From positions 62,001 to 126,000 of the forward strand of contig BDIU01000200.1 in the NCBI GenBank assembly GCA_002118135.1: a stretch of 64,000 nt of DNA. The letters run 5' to 3'. Under the pieces are notes generated by a model. That model saw only the letters and a program-made list of their open reading frames with translations. It made no database searches and was not told the DNA's origin. Origin of the DNA: Trebouxia sp. TZW2008 (taxonomy: Eukaryota > Chlorophyta > Trebouxiophyceae > Trebouxiales > Trebouxiaceae). This document shows, one piece after another, positions 44,877 to 56,000 of this stretch (positions are counted from its first letter, which is position 1; every line of letters starts with the position of its first letter). The translations under genes were made by a program, and so were the position numbers.

Positions 44877-47800
44877 TCAATGCTGTGCAAGCTCCTGTTC
44901 ATATTGCCTGTAGTCAGACTTGTCTGCATCTAACTGCAGCAGACCAGCCACTTCAGCTTCACTATCAACTGCATTATCTTGATCTGATTCATTCTGCACA
45001 CTGACGTCATGCAAGCTTGCTGATGACGGCTGTGCAACTCGCTGTGCTGCTTTTTTGGCCTCAAGACTCCAGTCTGTGCGCCACATGATGAAGTAGAAGC
45101 TTGCGTCTGTTGCAGCAGCACCTACTACAATGCCCAAGCATAGACCTTGGACGCCTGCAAACAGGTCAGCCATCAGCAGCGATAAGTGACAGATAGGCCG
45201 ACAGATAGGCCGATTAGTCAACTGTGCAGCAAGGTTGATGCCTGCTGCAGCTAGTCATGGCTTAGTGTTGCTTACCTAGATGCAACTAAAATGCAAGCAG
45301 CGCTGCTGTGCAAAGACCCAAGCAGTGAAAACTGCCTGAAAGGCTAGGCGTCAGCCATGTTTCACAGCTTGCAAGGCCACAGCCCGCTGCACAAGGATGG
45401 TTTTGCCTGCCGCAGCCAGGACTGGCCTTACTTAGAGACAACTGGACAGCAAGCTGCAGCAGGCGGGCCTGATAGCAAGTGGCTGTGTAAAGTGTCAGGC
45501 ATCGGCCGTGCTGCTTAAAGCTTGCAAGGTATCAGCACAAGGCACAGCAATGTTGCAGCTAGGATGGCCTCATCCAATTGAAGACGGAATGCAAGCGACG
45601 CTGCAGTAGGCAGACCCAACAGATACTAGCTGGCCAAAGTGCATGCAGCTCCCTGCTTGCCTGACGCCTCACCAGCCCCCCGAACGTCACTGGCAGCCCA
45701 TCAAACCTGACAAAAAAACTGATGGCCCTAACCTAGATGCAACTTGAAGGCAAGCAAGGCTGCCACAGGCAAACCCAGCAGATAGTAGCTGGCCAAAAAG
45801 CAAGGGGCTGCCACCCCCTGCTTGCCTGTGCCCCTCACCAGCCCCCTCAAGAGTTACTGACAGCCTATAAAAGATGACAACAGATGACGGCTCTTACCTA
45901 GATGCAACTTGAAGGCAAGCAAAGCTGCCACCGGTAGACCCAGCAGATAGTAGCTGGCCAAAGTGCATGGCGCTGCCGCCCCCTGCTTGCCCGCCCCCCT
46001 CATCACCCCCCCTAGGGTCACAGACAGCCCATCAAAGATAACAAAGAGCGCCAGAACCGTCAGCACTGAGCCTGCAACTGCCAGCAGCTGAGGATCTGCA
46101 CTGAAGAGGAGTGCCCAGTAGTGCCTGCGACAGAAAAGTTCATGTTTTCTTTCCTGTGATGATTTGACATGTGGCCTTTGAAAGTAAAGTAGCCATGCAG
46201 TGAACAAGAAGAAGAGGCGCATCAAGTGTCCAGTCAGCGCTTGAATGCCTACATGATTGCTGAATGATTGCAATGAAGAGATGCTCATGAAACAACCCAA
46301 CTTCCAAGAGCGCGAGTCGATTTTGAAGCCCCTCCAGATCAGGCACAATAGCTCTGCTGATGCACATGCTGCAGGACAGACTTGCAGCAGAAGAAGAGAA
46401 GCAGTCTCAGAATTGTCGCCTGAAGGAAAAGAGGAACTTGCTGAGGCAGCAGATGATTGGTAGCACCAGAGCCAAGCCAAGGTTGCAAACCTGCTGAGCC
46501 ACTTTTGAATTTCTAGCACCAACCTCATTTGAAACCCTTGTCGAGATGGCAGCCGCCATTAGACAGCGTGCTGTACAACAGATGTTGCACAGAACTGGAG
46601 AAGAAGAGGAGCAGGCTGAGTGGTCTCGTATGAGGAAGAAGAGCACCAAGCTGAGGCAGCAGGTGGCCCCCAGCACCAAAGCCAAGCCCAGGTTACAAAC
46701 CTGCTGAGCCACTTTTGGGTTGCCTGCACCTAGCTCATTGGAAACTCTTGTATCAACAGAAGCCTCCGTGCCATTGAACAGTGCGACAAACAGTTAATGT
46801 TGCACAAGACTGGAGAAGAAGCGGAGCAGGTTGCATCGTCTCACCTGAAGGAGAAGAGGAGCAGGCTGAGGCAACAGGTAGCTGCCAGCACCAGAGCCAA
46901 GCCCAGGTTGCAAACCTGCTGAGCCACTTTGGGATTGCCAGCTCCCAGCTCATTAGAAACCCTTGTAGAGACAGCCGCTGCCATGCCATTGGACATCATG
47001 AAGCATAAGTCATTTGTGGTGTTGTATATGGCCATTGCAGACAGCTGCAGGGCTGGTGCGGGCAACAGCCCTGCCATCATGACAGCAATCTCCAGAGCCC
47101 ACCACTCGGACGCCAATAGCACACCTGCATCACATAGACAGCCTTGGAAGAAGAGGAGAAGCAGGTAGATAGCATGAAGCATATATCATTCATGGCGTTG
47201 TAGATGGCAATTGCAGGCAGCTGCAGGGCTGTTAGAGGCAACAGCCCTGCCAGCATGACGGCAACCTCTTGAGCCGAAAACTCTGACGCCAGCAGCACAT
47301 CTGCAAGTGAACAATGGCAGTTTTAGGAGACAGCAGCAGTCATGCTATTGATTGATGTGAAGCACAGATATGTGCAGTGTGGTAGATTGCCATTGCAGAC
47401 AGCATGATGGCAAGCTTCAACATCTAAATTTGAAATTCAAATTGGAATAAAAAGGACAAAAGGAAGTATGCGCTGTCGGGCATCTCAATGGCAGCCTCTA
47501 AGAGTTCCAGCAGCCCAAGGTTGCTGTCCCAAGAGCTGCAACCTATAGAAAGCTGACCATTGCAATTTAGCTTCGAGCAGAAAACTTCCGCTGACTGCAA
47601 GCTGGGTTGGCAAAGGCACTATACGTCCAATGAGCACTGCCTAACGGCATGCACAGAGTTGGCAGCAAAATCACACCCTGTTGCGGCTTCACAAAGACGT
47701 ATTTATGCACAGGCGGTGCCGCTGACACGCATTTAAACATGAACACATCGTTGTGAAGCACCAGCAATGTGCGCTTTTGCTGCCAAATGTGTGCATGCCA

Positions 47801-50800
47801 ATCAGCAGTCGCCACCTGCTACGTTGCCAAGCTGGCTTGCACTTTCCAAAGAGAATTTGTATGTTGCTGCGCTGGCTTCAGTCCTCAGCTTGAGTTCAAG
47901 CAAGGAAGGGTAGGGCAGGGCAGGGCAGGGCAGGGCAGGGCAGGGCAGGGCAGGGCAGGGCAGGGCAAAGGGCACTTACAGGGCAGGGCTAGCCTGAGGT
48001 AGGGGCCCCAGTCTTGGAGGCATTCCTTGGACCAGCCAGGCCATGTGTTCTCGTTATTCTGTAGCAAATATACTCATGTCAACTTATGATGACATTGTCT
48101 GTATGAACCCTACGCTTGGGTCCCTATATACTGTCATACATGACAGTGACTTGTATCGGCTGACTGATTGATAGAAGCAGCATCACGCTTCATCTCATCT
48201 GCCGATTGGACAGTATTGGCTGGGCACTTGTTGCTCGACCACACACGCAAGCAACGCATACAGCAGAGTCTGTCAACTTGCAGCAAGCCAGAGCAGCAAT
48301 GAGCAGCTTCACATGGTAATACTGAGCTCTTCAAATACAGTCGAGTGATTGCAGCACTCAGACAAACATCAATTCATCGTCCTGTATGTAGTGATCTCCT
48401 GTAAGCTGATGGTAGCAGGCTGCAACATGCAGCTTGCACCAGGTAATACTGCAGTGACTTGATACACTTATTAATAAGCGTGGCCATGCATGCAGTGATC
48501 TCCTGCAAGCTAGTGGTGTCAAAACTTCATGTACAGCTTGTACTATGCTAGATGCAGTGACCCAAACCAGTCACCAACAAGCCATGTCCACACATGCAAT
48601 GATGTCCTGCAAGCTGTTGGTGTCGAGCCGCAACATGCAGCTTGTGCTGAGTATCACTGACCTTGAAGTACTTGATGTAAGTGAGCAGCAACAGCACTTG
48701 CAGCCAGGTTGAGATCGACGAAGCCAGAGCAGCTCCCACATACCCCATGCCTGTATAGCATTGCACCTGATCATCATCACATTGAACAGCAACACTTGTC
48801 ACACATTTTGGCAGAGGTTTTGAGTGTTTGGGGCCAGAAATCTCCCTGGCCAGACCACCTTTCCCTGTGCTGTTATCATGGGTTGGTTGAAAAAGGGCAC
48901 GACACTGACTGCCTGCAACATTGTGTAGTCTACGCATCAGATGATTGCCAAAGCAGCTCCTGCAGACCCTGTACGTGCAGGTTCTGGCAAGGATAGTATG
49001 CTTCAAGCGTGCAAGGCAAAACACGTAGGGGCAGGACTTGAAGCCAGGTGCAGAAGCCAGAGCAACTCCCACATACCCCATGCCTGCATGACATTGCAGA
49101 GTATTGACAGCAACAACTGACTCTGACTCAAGTCTGAGACCCTAAAGAAGAACCTATCTAGCCCATAGATGCAGATGCAGGTGACAGCTGGGTGCAGCGC
49201 AAGCACAACAGCACTGGTCACAGCATTTATAGCCCTTATTCTGGACCCTAGCAAAGAACCTACCTAAACCATAGATGCAGTTCCAGGTGACAGCTGGGTG
49301 CAGAGCAAGCAAAATAGCAGTATCCCAGCAACAGCAAATTTAGCCCTGATGCTGGACCCTAGCAAAGAACCAGACTACCACTTTCTCAGCCCACAAATGC
49401 AGATTTGACTGACAGATGGATGAAGAGAAGGCACAATGGCTGTTGACAGCAGCATCTGCTTAGGTCCAAACCCTAAGAAGAAACCTACCTAGCCCATAGA
49501 TGCAGACCCAATTGACAGCTGGGTGCAAAGCAAGCACGACAGCGCTGGTCACCACTTGTGGCCGCACAATGCCTTGAAACACCAGGTATCTTGTGGTGGT
49601 CACAAAAGTACCGTAACCAAAAACGCCTGGTAGAGCCCACCTGCATAACATCAAAGGAATTGTCAGTGTTGCATTATTTTGGAATTTGGCTTATGCAATA
49701 GCCCATGAGTTATGCAGCAAGGACGGCAAAAGTAGATTGGGCTCACACAGAAACTTTTAGCTACAGCGTCCTGGGACATACAGCTGATTCATCTTAACAC
49801 AGCAACAGCAACAAAATTGACACCGGCCTTCTTCATTGATGAACTGCAACCACCACCTCCCCCGCAGTCCCCGCCTCCGTCTAACCCTCAAATGGCCCCT
49901 TTTTGCTGCATGAGCACAAGCGCAAGAAGCAAACAGGTGGGCGCGCCTGATGTAGGTGGTGATCAAATTGCCAATTGCCAAAACTTGATAGCCCTTTCCC
50001 TGTTGATGCATTCTAAACACCCTCCTCACTTGTCTTCTAGTACCTGGCAAAAACAAAAGCAACAAGCATGAAGCCAATAAGCTAGTCGAGTAAGTAGAAT
50101 GAGCGCGCCTGATTCAGGCAGCAGTCATGCTAGCAACAGCACCAGTCTGACATCCCATTCAAAGTAAAGGCTCAGCCCCATTTGCAACAAACTTTTTTTC
50201 CCCACATCCTCCTCAAATGCATGGTAGCAACAGCATCAGTGTGCTCTCCCCCCTTCCGCCCCCACCCCTTCCGTTTGCAGTATAGGCTTGGCAAGTCCCA
50301 TTTATTGCGCACCCACCCCTTTCCCCTCCCCCGCCCCAGGATCTAATCAATGTCAAGCACAGAAGTTCAGATAAGAACATTGAGCGTGCCTGATATAGAC
50401 AGCACTGCTGGTAGCAACAGCGTCAGTTTGCTCACCAAGATGCAGTAAAGGCTTGACAAACCCCCTTTACTTTCCACCCCACCCCCCTACTGTAACCCCC
50501 CATTGTAACCCCCCATCGACCCCCTCCCCCCCCCCTCCCCCCGGCGCCCCGGGACAATCATTGTCAAGCACAGAAGCATCATGTGGGGGAGAGCATGCAT
50601 GCCTGATATAGTTCGCGGTCATAGTAGCAACAGCATCAGTCTGGCCTCCAAGTTGCAACAAAGGCTTGGCATACAACAGTATGGCAGCAAGCGGTGTAGC
50701 TGCCACAAAGACGATGATGAGTGCCCTCTGATACACTCGCCCAACCATCAGGAAATTTTCAGCGCCATAAGCCTGCATAGCACACCATTTGCCGTTGAAT

Positions 50801-51578
50801 CACAAATAGGAACATTATCATCATGAAAATTTGCTTTCCATCACAAAAAGCAACATCATCGTCACATAAAAGAGAGACTGAAATTTTACACATGATCATA
50901 TGAATTGGTGTAATTGAACCATTACTCACCGCATGGAGCAATGTCTGAGGCCAGCCAACAAGGCTGGCCGCATGTATCACACAGTTGCAATGACTACGTG
51001 TTCATGCTTGAAGGGCATTTCGTAATTCCACATTTGCACTAAAGCATGTCATGTTGCAATGAAGTGACTACATCTGGCTTGCATTGTCCTATGGGTGGTG
51101 TGGATATGGGCTGCATGATGGTACGAGCTTCAAATTGCTCATGCCCTGACGTTGTACAGTGTTCCGTCAATATAACAAATGCATTGGTTACCAAAACATT
51201 GTCCTTACATCGAATTGTCTTTACGCAGAAGTACCACTGCAGTCAGAATGCAGTGCTTGGTTCCTGGTTGCATTTAGCTTACATCAAGAATGTCCTTACA
51301 TCAAGTGTCTTTATATTGAGAGTTTACTGTACCTGGCCACATAAGGTGCTCATGCCTCCTGTGAGCCCCCCAATGATCCCCAGACCAACGACGCTGGTTA
51401 GGGATCCTCCCAGTGCTGCAGCAGCCAGCTCGGCTGATCCGAGACGCCCCACAAACAGTACACTCGTGAACCCTACAAGCCTGTTGAGCAGAAAGTTTGC
51501 GGACACAGGGATGGACAGCCGCATCAGGCTGAAAAACTCAGCCTTGTGGGTGGACCGTGCGCTTCGTAGCCCGTCCAT
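44877..51578 (-). CDS. MATE-family multidrug/toxin extrusion transporter, 8 exons, 506 residues
   Basis: Exons in minus order: 51578-51333, 50772-50603, 49640-49489, 48750-48662, 48058-47980, 47124-46845, 46124-45898 and 45154-44877. The total is 1521 bases and every join keeps phase. MATE hallmarks: EFFSLMRLSIPVSANFLLNR, LGGSLTSVVGLGIIGGLTGG with CGQAYGAEN across the first join, NTWPGWSKECLQDWGPYLRL, LLPAPALQLSAMAIYN, MAAAVSTRVSNELGAGNPKV, FDGLSVTLGGVMRGAGKQ, YYLLGLPVAALLAF. The family length is about 450-550. The C-terminus is a polar tail (SLEAKKAAQRVAQPS onward). MATE proteins export organic cations or metabolites by H+ or Na+ exchange; the substrate is not predictable here. The second donor (after 50603) is GC. 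Nearly every intron holds decayed copies of the adjacent exon edge. Confidence 0.93.
45270..45880 (-). repeat. Four tandem copies of MATE exon 7 3' edge, graded decay
   Basis: Exon 7 (46124-45898) ends with LASYYLLGLPVAALLAFKLH. Blocks resembling its 3' half plus the donor lie at about 45877-45731 (closest match), 45710-45580, 45518-45428 and 45355-45275 (weakest). Similarity to the exon drops with distance from it. Confidence 0.88.
46436..46800 (-). repeat. Two copies of MATE exon 6 3' edge
   Basis: Blocks at 46795-46649 and 46575-46436 repeat the exon 6 end (ELGAGNPKVAQQVCNLGLAL and onward). They read NELGAGNPKVAQQVCNLGLA and SNEVGARNSKVAQQVCNLGL and remain partly open. Confidence 0.88.
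47160..47300 (-). repeat. Copy of MATE exon 6 5' edge
   Basis: Upstream of exon 6 (minus sense) a block reads LLASEFSAQEVAVMLAGLLP then LTALQLPAIAIYNAMNDICF, against LLASEWWALEIAVMMAGLLP in the exon, including the acceptor. The frame is open, so it could act as an alternative 5' half of exon 6. Confidence 0.85.
47905..47967. repeat. GGGCA pentanucleotide microsatellite
   Basis: About twelve uninterrupted gggca units, starting 13 bases downstream (minus sense) of the MATE exon 5 donor. The exon's own end (ctagccctgccct) supplies the seed motif. Confidence 0.9.
48380..48640. repeat. Three intronic tandem copies near MATE exon 4 donor
   Basis: Units containing agtgatctcctgcaagct, then ggtgtc and acatgcagcttgt, at about 48390, 48495 and 48597, spaced about 105 bases. 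They lie in the intron immediately downstream (minus sense) of exon 4. Confidence 0.75.
49030..49480 (-). repeat. Copies of MATE exon 4 5' edge and exon 3 3' edge
   Basis: About 49082-49036 repeats the exon 4 opening (gcatggggtatgtgggag...gctctggcttc). Three blocks at about 49240-49142, 49352-49241 and 49470-49353 repeat the exon 3 end (TSAVVLALHPAVNWVCIYGL plus donor) at about 111-base spacing. The block at 49240-49142 reads TSAVVLALHPAVTCICIYGL. Confidence 0.85.
49930..50460 (-). repeat. Three decayed copies of MATE exon 2 3' edge
   Basis: Blocks at about 49935-50010, 50100-50200 and 50385-50460 (plus coordinates) repeat the exon 2 end around tgatatag...tagcaacagc(a/g)tcagt and the GC donor context gcg(t/c)gcctga. 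Confidence 0.75.
50465..50560 (-). repeat. G-rich tract (in RNA sense) next to MATE exon 2 donor
   Basis: On the + strand there are runs of 5-10 C (accccccctac, taaccccccatt, tcccccccccc). In the transcript these are G-runs 45-130 bases after the exon 2 donor and could form a G-quadruplex. A second C-rich block lies at about 50245-50345. Confidence 0.7.
51157..51329 (-). mobile_element. Pogo/Tigger-like MITE, copy 3, 173 bases with TA duplication
   Basis: TA at 51155-51156 and 51330-51331 flank an element with ends CAGTGTTCCGTCAATATAA and (other strand) CAGTAAACTCTCAATATAA. These are imperfect inverted repeats of the pogo/Tigger type (CAGT, TA target). The interior matches copies 1 and 2 in inverse orientation. 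It begins two bases inside the MATE intron 1 donor. Confidence 0.82.
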
Positions 51579-53079
51579 GTGTCAACGTATAGGCGTAAAT
51601 CGTATCGGTCGACCGTGCGCTTGGATTCCGGAAGTACAATTGCAAACTATGGGGAGGCTGCAGGTCGGAAAGACGCCGCAGAGGGCGCCGGCTGTGAGTA
51701 CACTTGAACAGCCTTCAAGGCGAAGGATGGTGCACAGGTCGGAGTCTGATCGCATATTCAGGTGTGAGCTGAAGGCTTCACGCTTTACTCAAGAATTCAG
51801 CCAACAAATAAAAGGCAGCGAATTAGCATTTGCTACAGGCGAGCGCTTGAGCGTCCGTGATCAAACATGACTGGATGGCTTCGGAGCGTTTTTTTCTCTG
51901 CAAAGCATGCTGTTGCAACTATGCTACCATTCGCTACGCAGATTGCGCTTACGCTTGTAAGCCCACGTCTTCCCCTTCCCCGTGCACATTCTGCCAAGAT
52001 CGCTGACAGCGACAAGCTGAGCCCGAGTTCGACGTCTGCAGGGGTGCTCATGTTTGTGTGCATGTGGTAGCGAAGCAGCTTGTCAGCTCTCCGCAGCATG
52101 CAGCAGGCTTGGGGTTGCACACGCACTACTACTTTTATGCACCAAGGGTACGCACTTGCGCATCCCGTGTCATCGGCATCGACATTGTCACCATTTTTGA
52201 AATACCCTGCAGCCACATCTGCTTTACATACATGCTTTGCAGGAGAAACACCACCTACAGCCTCCACTTCCCTGTGCGCACATCAAGCATACAGCAGCCT
52301 CCTGCGTTCACACCACACAGCTTGCGGCACTGGCGTAGGCAGAAGCGTGCTCAGTTGCAGCAGCATTGTGCGTGCAGTGGAAAGGCAGGCAGACAGCGTA
52401 CAGTAAAGACACGTGCAGCATTGCCATCACTTCCAGGCAAGAAAGGCATCTTGTTCTCCTTCCAAAACCCTGTGCCATGTTCCAAAGTGAGCTGCATTTG
52501 TTTGCATGCAGCTGTTCACATATATTACACTTGAAGGAAACGACGCCAGTACTATGCAATTGCGCTTTTTTGCAAAAGAGAGGTGTCCCATAGTCCTCTC
52601 TGCGCTCTTCAATTAGAGCCTGCTATCTGGCGATGCATCATTTCAAGACTCAATTGCATGCAAGCAGACATATGAGCTGCAATCCTTTTCCCAATGTAGA
52701 CAAATGCATGCAGTGTACTTAACATGACTGATAACTACATGGTATAGCACAGTTGGTGCCAAGTCCATCATGACAGCGCTGCATCTCTCTTGCCTGCTGG
52801 CTGACAGCATGATAGTTGCAGCTACATGTTTTCCTGATTCGCTGCTTGCAGCCAAAGGTTGACAACAACTGACCAGGGTTGTTTTTGTGGCAGTTGACAA
52901 GGAGCGCTTGCTGACTGGCGGCATAATAGCTGCGACCTCAACTGCTTCTTTCAGGCTGATCTTCACTTGTGTTCCTGTTCATCAACATAACAGCTGCAGC
53001 TACATCTGCTGCTTGCCAGCTGTTTCTGCAGTCATGGTGTAGCGTCAACTGACAGAACATATCTATGTGTGCAGTTGAC
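51579..53079. other. Divergent upstream region of MATE and PILS genes
   Basis: No supported exon lies here. An upstream relic of the PILS exon 1 region is visible at about 52880-52985: ttgacaaggagcgcttgctg...gctgatcttcacttgtgt parallels 53075-53155. An earlier, weaker copy may lie at about 52730-52850. A plus frame at 51867-52070 (MTGWLRSVFFSAKHAVATML) could be a 5' exon but could not be joined. Confidence 0.5.
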
Positions 53080-56000
53080 ATGAAGAGTTTGCTGACTGGG
53101 GATGTGATAGCTGCAACCTCGAGCGCTTCTTTTAAGCTGATCTTCATCTGTGTTGCTGTTGGTCAACTGCTTAAAGCAGATAAGCTACCAAAGCAAACTA
53201 GATCAGTTTTGACTCAGGTAGGCGCTCCTCTGTGAACAATGTCCTAACAAGCAGGTGGCAGTGCCTGTCGCTTCATCTGTGATAATCTCAACATGCTGCT
53301 GAAAGCAGAGTGTATGTGCTCCAAGCCGATGCACCAAAGCAACATCAATTTTGACTCAGAAAGATGAGTGTCTCACATGCTTGTGCCTCGTCATGCAATT
53401 CATGATAAGATGCAATGCTTGATGTAAAAAGGCAATGCTTTCTGCCAGTATTGCTTTGCTGCTGGATCTTTGCTTTGCGAGTACGCACACAGCATTCCAT
53501 CGCCACATGGTGTCATGAATTGCTGACCACCAGTTCCTGTACACCCAGTGAAATACTGAGCACCTGTGTTTTGGGCGCTGCTTACAGGTGGCATCCCACA
53601 CCGCGTTACCGTCATACAAAGTTCCTCATGCACTTGTTTCCAATTAGCGCTCTGCACCTCTGCTTTGCATGCTGCTTTCAAGTGTCATTTCAAACCATGG
53701 CGTTGTAGCACAATAGTCATGCAAGCAGTTCATTGGAGCATTTGTCATGTTTGTTTTGCATGTTGCAGGTGGCTTTCCACACTATGATACCTTGCATGCT
53801 GTTCACCAAAAGCGCGGCAACCCTATCAGCCAATCGTAGCCTCAAGCTCATTGCTCTACCAGTTGCGGCCATTCTTCAGGTAATACTGCATTACTAGAAA
53901 GGTACTTGGTAACACGCTGCAGTTCAACATGAGGTTTTACAGATACTCTGCGTTATGATAGGAGCGTTTGGAGACACACTGCGTCACTACAGGGATACCC
54001 AGCAGCACTATACGCTGTTCCCGCCACAGCCCAAACATGCCATTCTGGACGTTTGACAACCATAATCGCCTTTCTGTTTTCTTAGGTAACAGTCGTCAGC
54101 AGCATAAGGTGCTTACAATCCTACTTGCTTGTGTTCACTACTGCAATAAGCGCCTCTGACCTCTTGCCAAGTTGCTGGCACTACTAGGTTTTGATCTGGT
54201 CTTGATTGTCATTGTCACTATGCTTGCATTTGCTGTCAAATGCTCTTTGTGAGTGTATTTGACGCCAAGGTAGCCTGATGTGATATCACTTTCCAACTCT
54301 TAAAGTGATATGGCTGTGCAGGTTTTGGCTGGAACTGCTATTGGGTGGTTAGCAGCCAGATTACTAATACCAGAACAAGTGGGACCGAAGCCAAAGAGGT
54401 ATGCTGGATGGCACCCCAACAACCCTCCCAAGTCAGCTTCTGCCATAGCTGCTGCTACAGGAGTTCCCGAAAAAGCTGCCAGACCATCAACCACCCCTTC
54501 TGTAGGTAATCTTGAGTCAGTTTAAGCATGCAATGCATGACAGTGCAAAACACACCTTCAGCACCATCAATGCTTGTAACAGGTTCAACATGATATGTTG
54601 AGATGGGATATGACATACCATAGAGGTCTATGTGTGCAGATTTCAGTCTAGTAGTCGTACATGTCAAGCATGACATGTACCCTTGCTACTTGTCAGGCTG
54701 CTGCCTGCTGATGCCGTTTCAGAGCATTACTACTATACTTCTGGTACAAACTCTGCCTGTAAGCTGTGTTACTGTTGCCATTGCTCATGACAGAGTAACC
54801 TCACGGTCCAGGAGACAAGCCATAAGTGATAACGTGCTGTGCTTTTGGCAATTCCTTGATTCTGTTTTTGGTTGCTTTGATAGGAGCGTTGTCTACTCAT
54901 GTTTGTAACACATCATGTCTACCGAAACAGGAGACACATCACTGGCAATGACATGTTGCGCTGTTGGCAATCCCCTGACCCTGTCTTTGAAGACTTTGAT
55001 GCAAGTGCTGCCCACTTGTTTTGGTGACACAGCATGTGTACTGAAGCCATTCCTTGACCCTGTCTTTGATAGTTTTGATCGAATTGCTACCCACGCATGT
55101 TGGTGATACAGCATGTCTACCGATGCAGGAGACAGATCACTGGTGATAACGTGTTGTGCTTTTGGCAATTCCTTGACCCTGCCTCATGCTTTCATGCAAC
55201 TGCCGCCTGCTCATGTATGCGACACAGCATGTCTACTGATGCAGGAGACAGATCGCTGGTGATGACATGTTGTGCCTTTGGCAGTTCCTTGATCCTGCCT
55301 TTGATTGGTTTGATGCAAGTGCTGCCCACTTGTATTGGTGACACAGCATGTCTACTGATGCAGGAGACACGTCGCTTGTGATGACGTGTTGTGCTTTTGG
55401 CAACTGCTTGACACTGCTTCTGATTGCTTTGACAGAGCCACATCCCGCTCATGTTGGTGACACAGCACGTCTACTGATGCAGGAGACAGATCGCTGGTGA
55501 TGACGTGTTGTGCTTTTGGCAATTCCTTGACCCTGCCTTTGGTTGCTTTGATGGAATTGCTGCCGGCACATGTTGGTGATAGAGCAACAAGCTATTTAGC
55601 GCTGTTCATGGTGGGGTGGTCGCCCATGCTGTGGAGCTTTGGCCTGCGACTGCTGCAAGGGTTTGGGCCAAGAATAAAGCCAGGTATGGGTCAGGCTCTG
55701 AACCCTATTGAGCCCTAACAATCCTCATCTTGAGCTTTTGAAGTGCTGTAATGATATGTTGGCGCTGTTCATGGCGGGGTCTCAACCCATGCTTTGGAGC
55801 TTTGTACTGCGTCTGCTGCAAGGGTTTGGGCCTTGAACACGGCCAGGTATGGGTCGGGTGCTGGAACCTACAGAACCCTATCATTGCATTTTTGAATTTG
55901 AAAGTCCTGTCTTGATATGCTTTGCAACAGCGTGTAAGGGACTGGTTGCCCATGCCTTGGACCCTTGGAATGCGACTGCTGCAAGGGTTTGGGCCTAGAA

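Noticed and set aside
44877..51578. Cluster of several tandem MATE genes or pseudogenes
   Set aside because: One exon set gives a phase-perfect 506-residue protein in order; the extra similarities are partial and anchored to single exon edges, not whole gene copies.
51046..51870. 274-codon plus frame
   Set aside because: It runs antisense across the MITE and MATE exon 1, which has clear family motifs on the minus strand.
54785..55482. Regularly spaced repeats resembling a CRISPR array
   Set aside because: The whole unit is repeated with drift, there are no unique spacers between constant repeats, and the unit equals the neighbouring exon edge plus intron.
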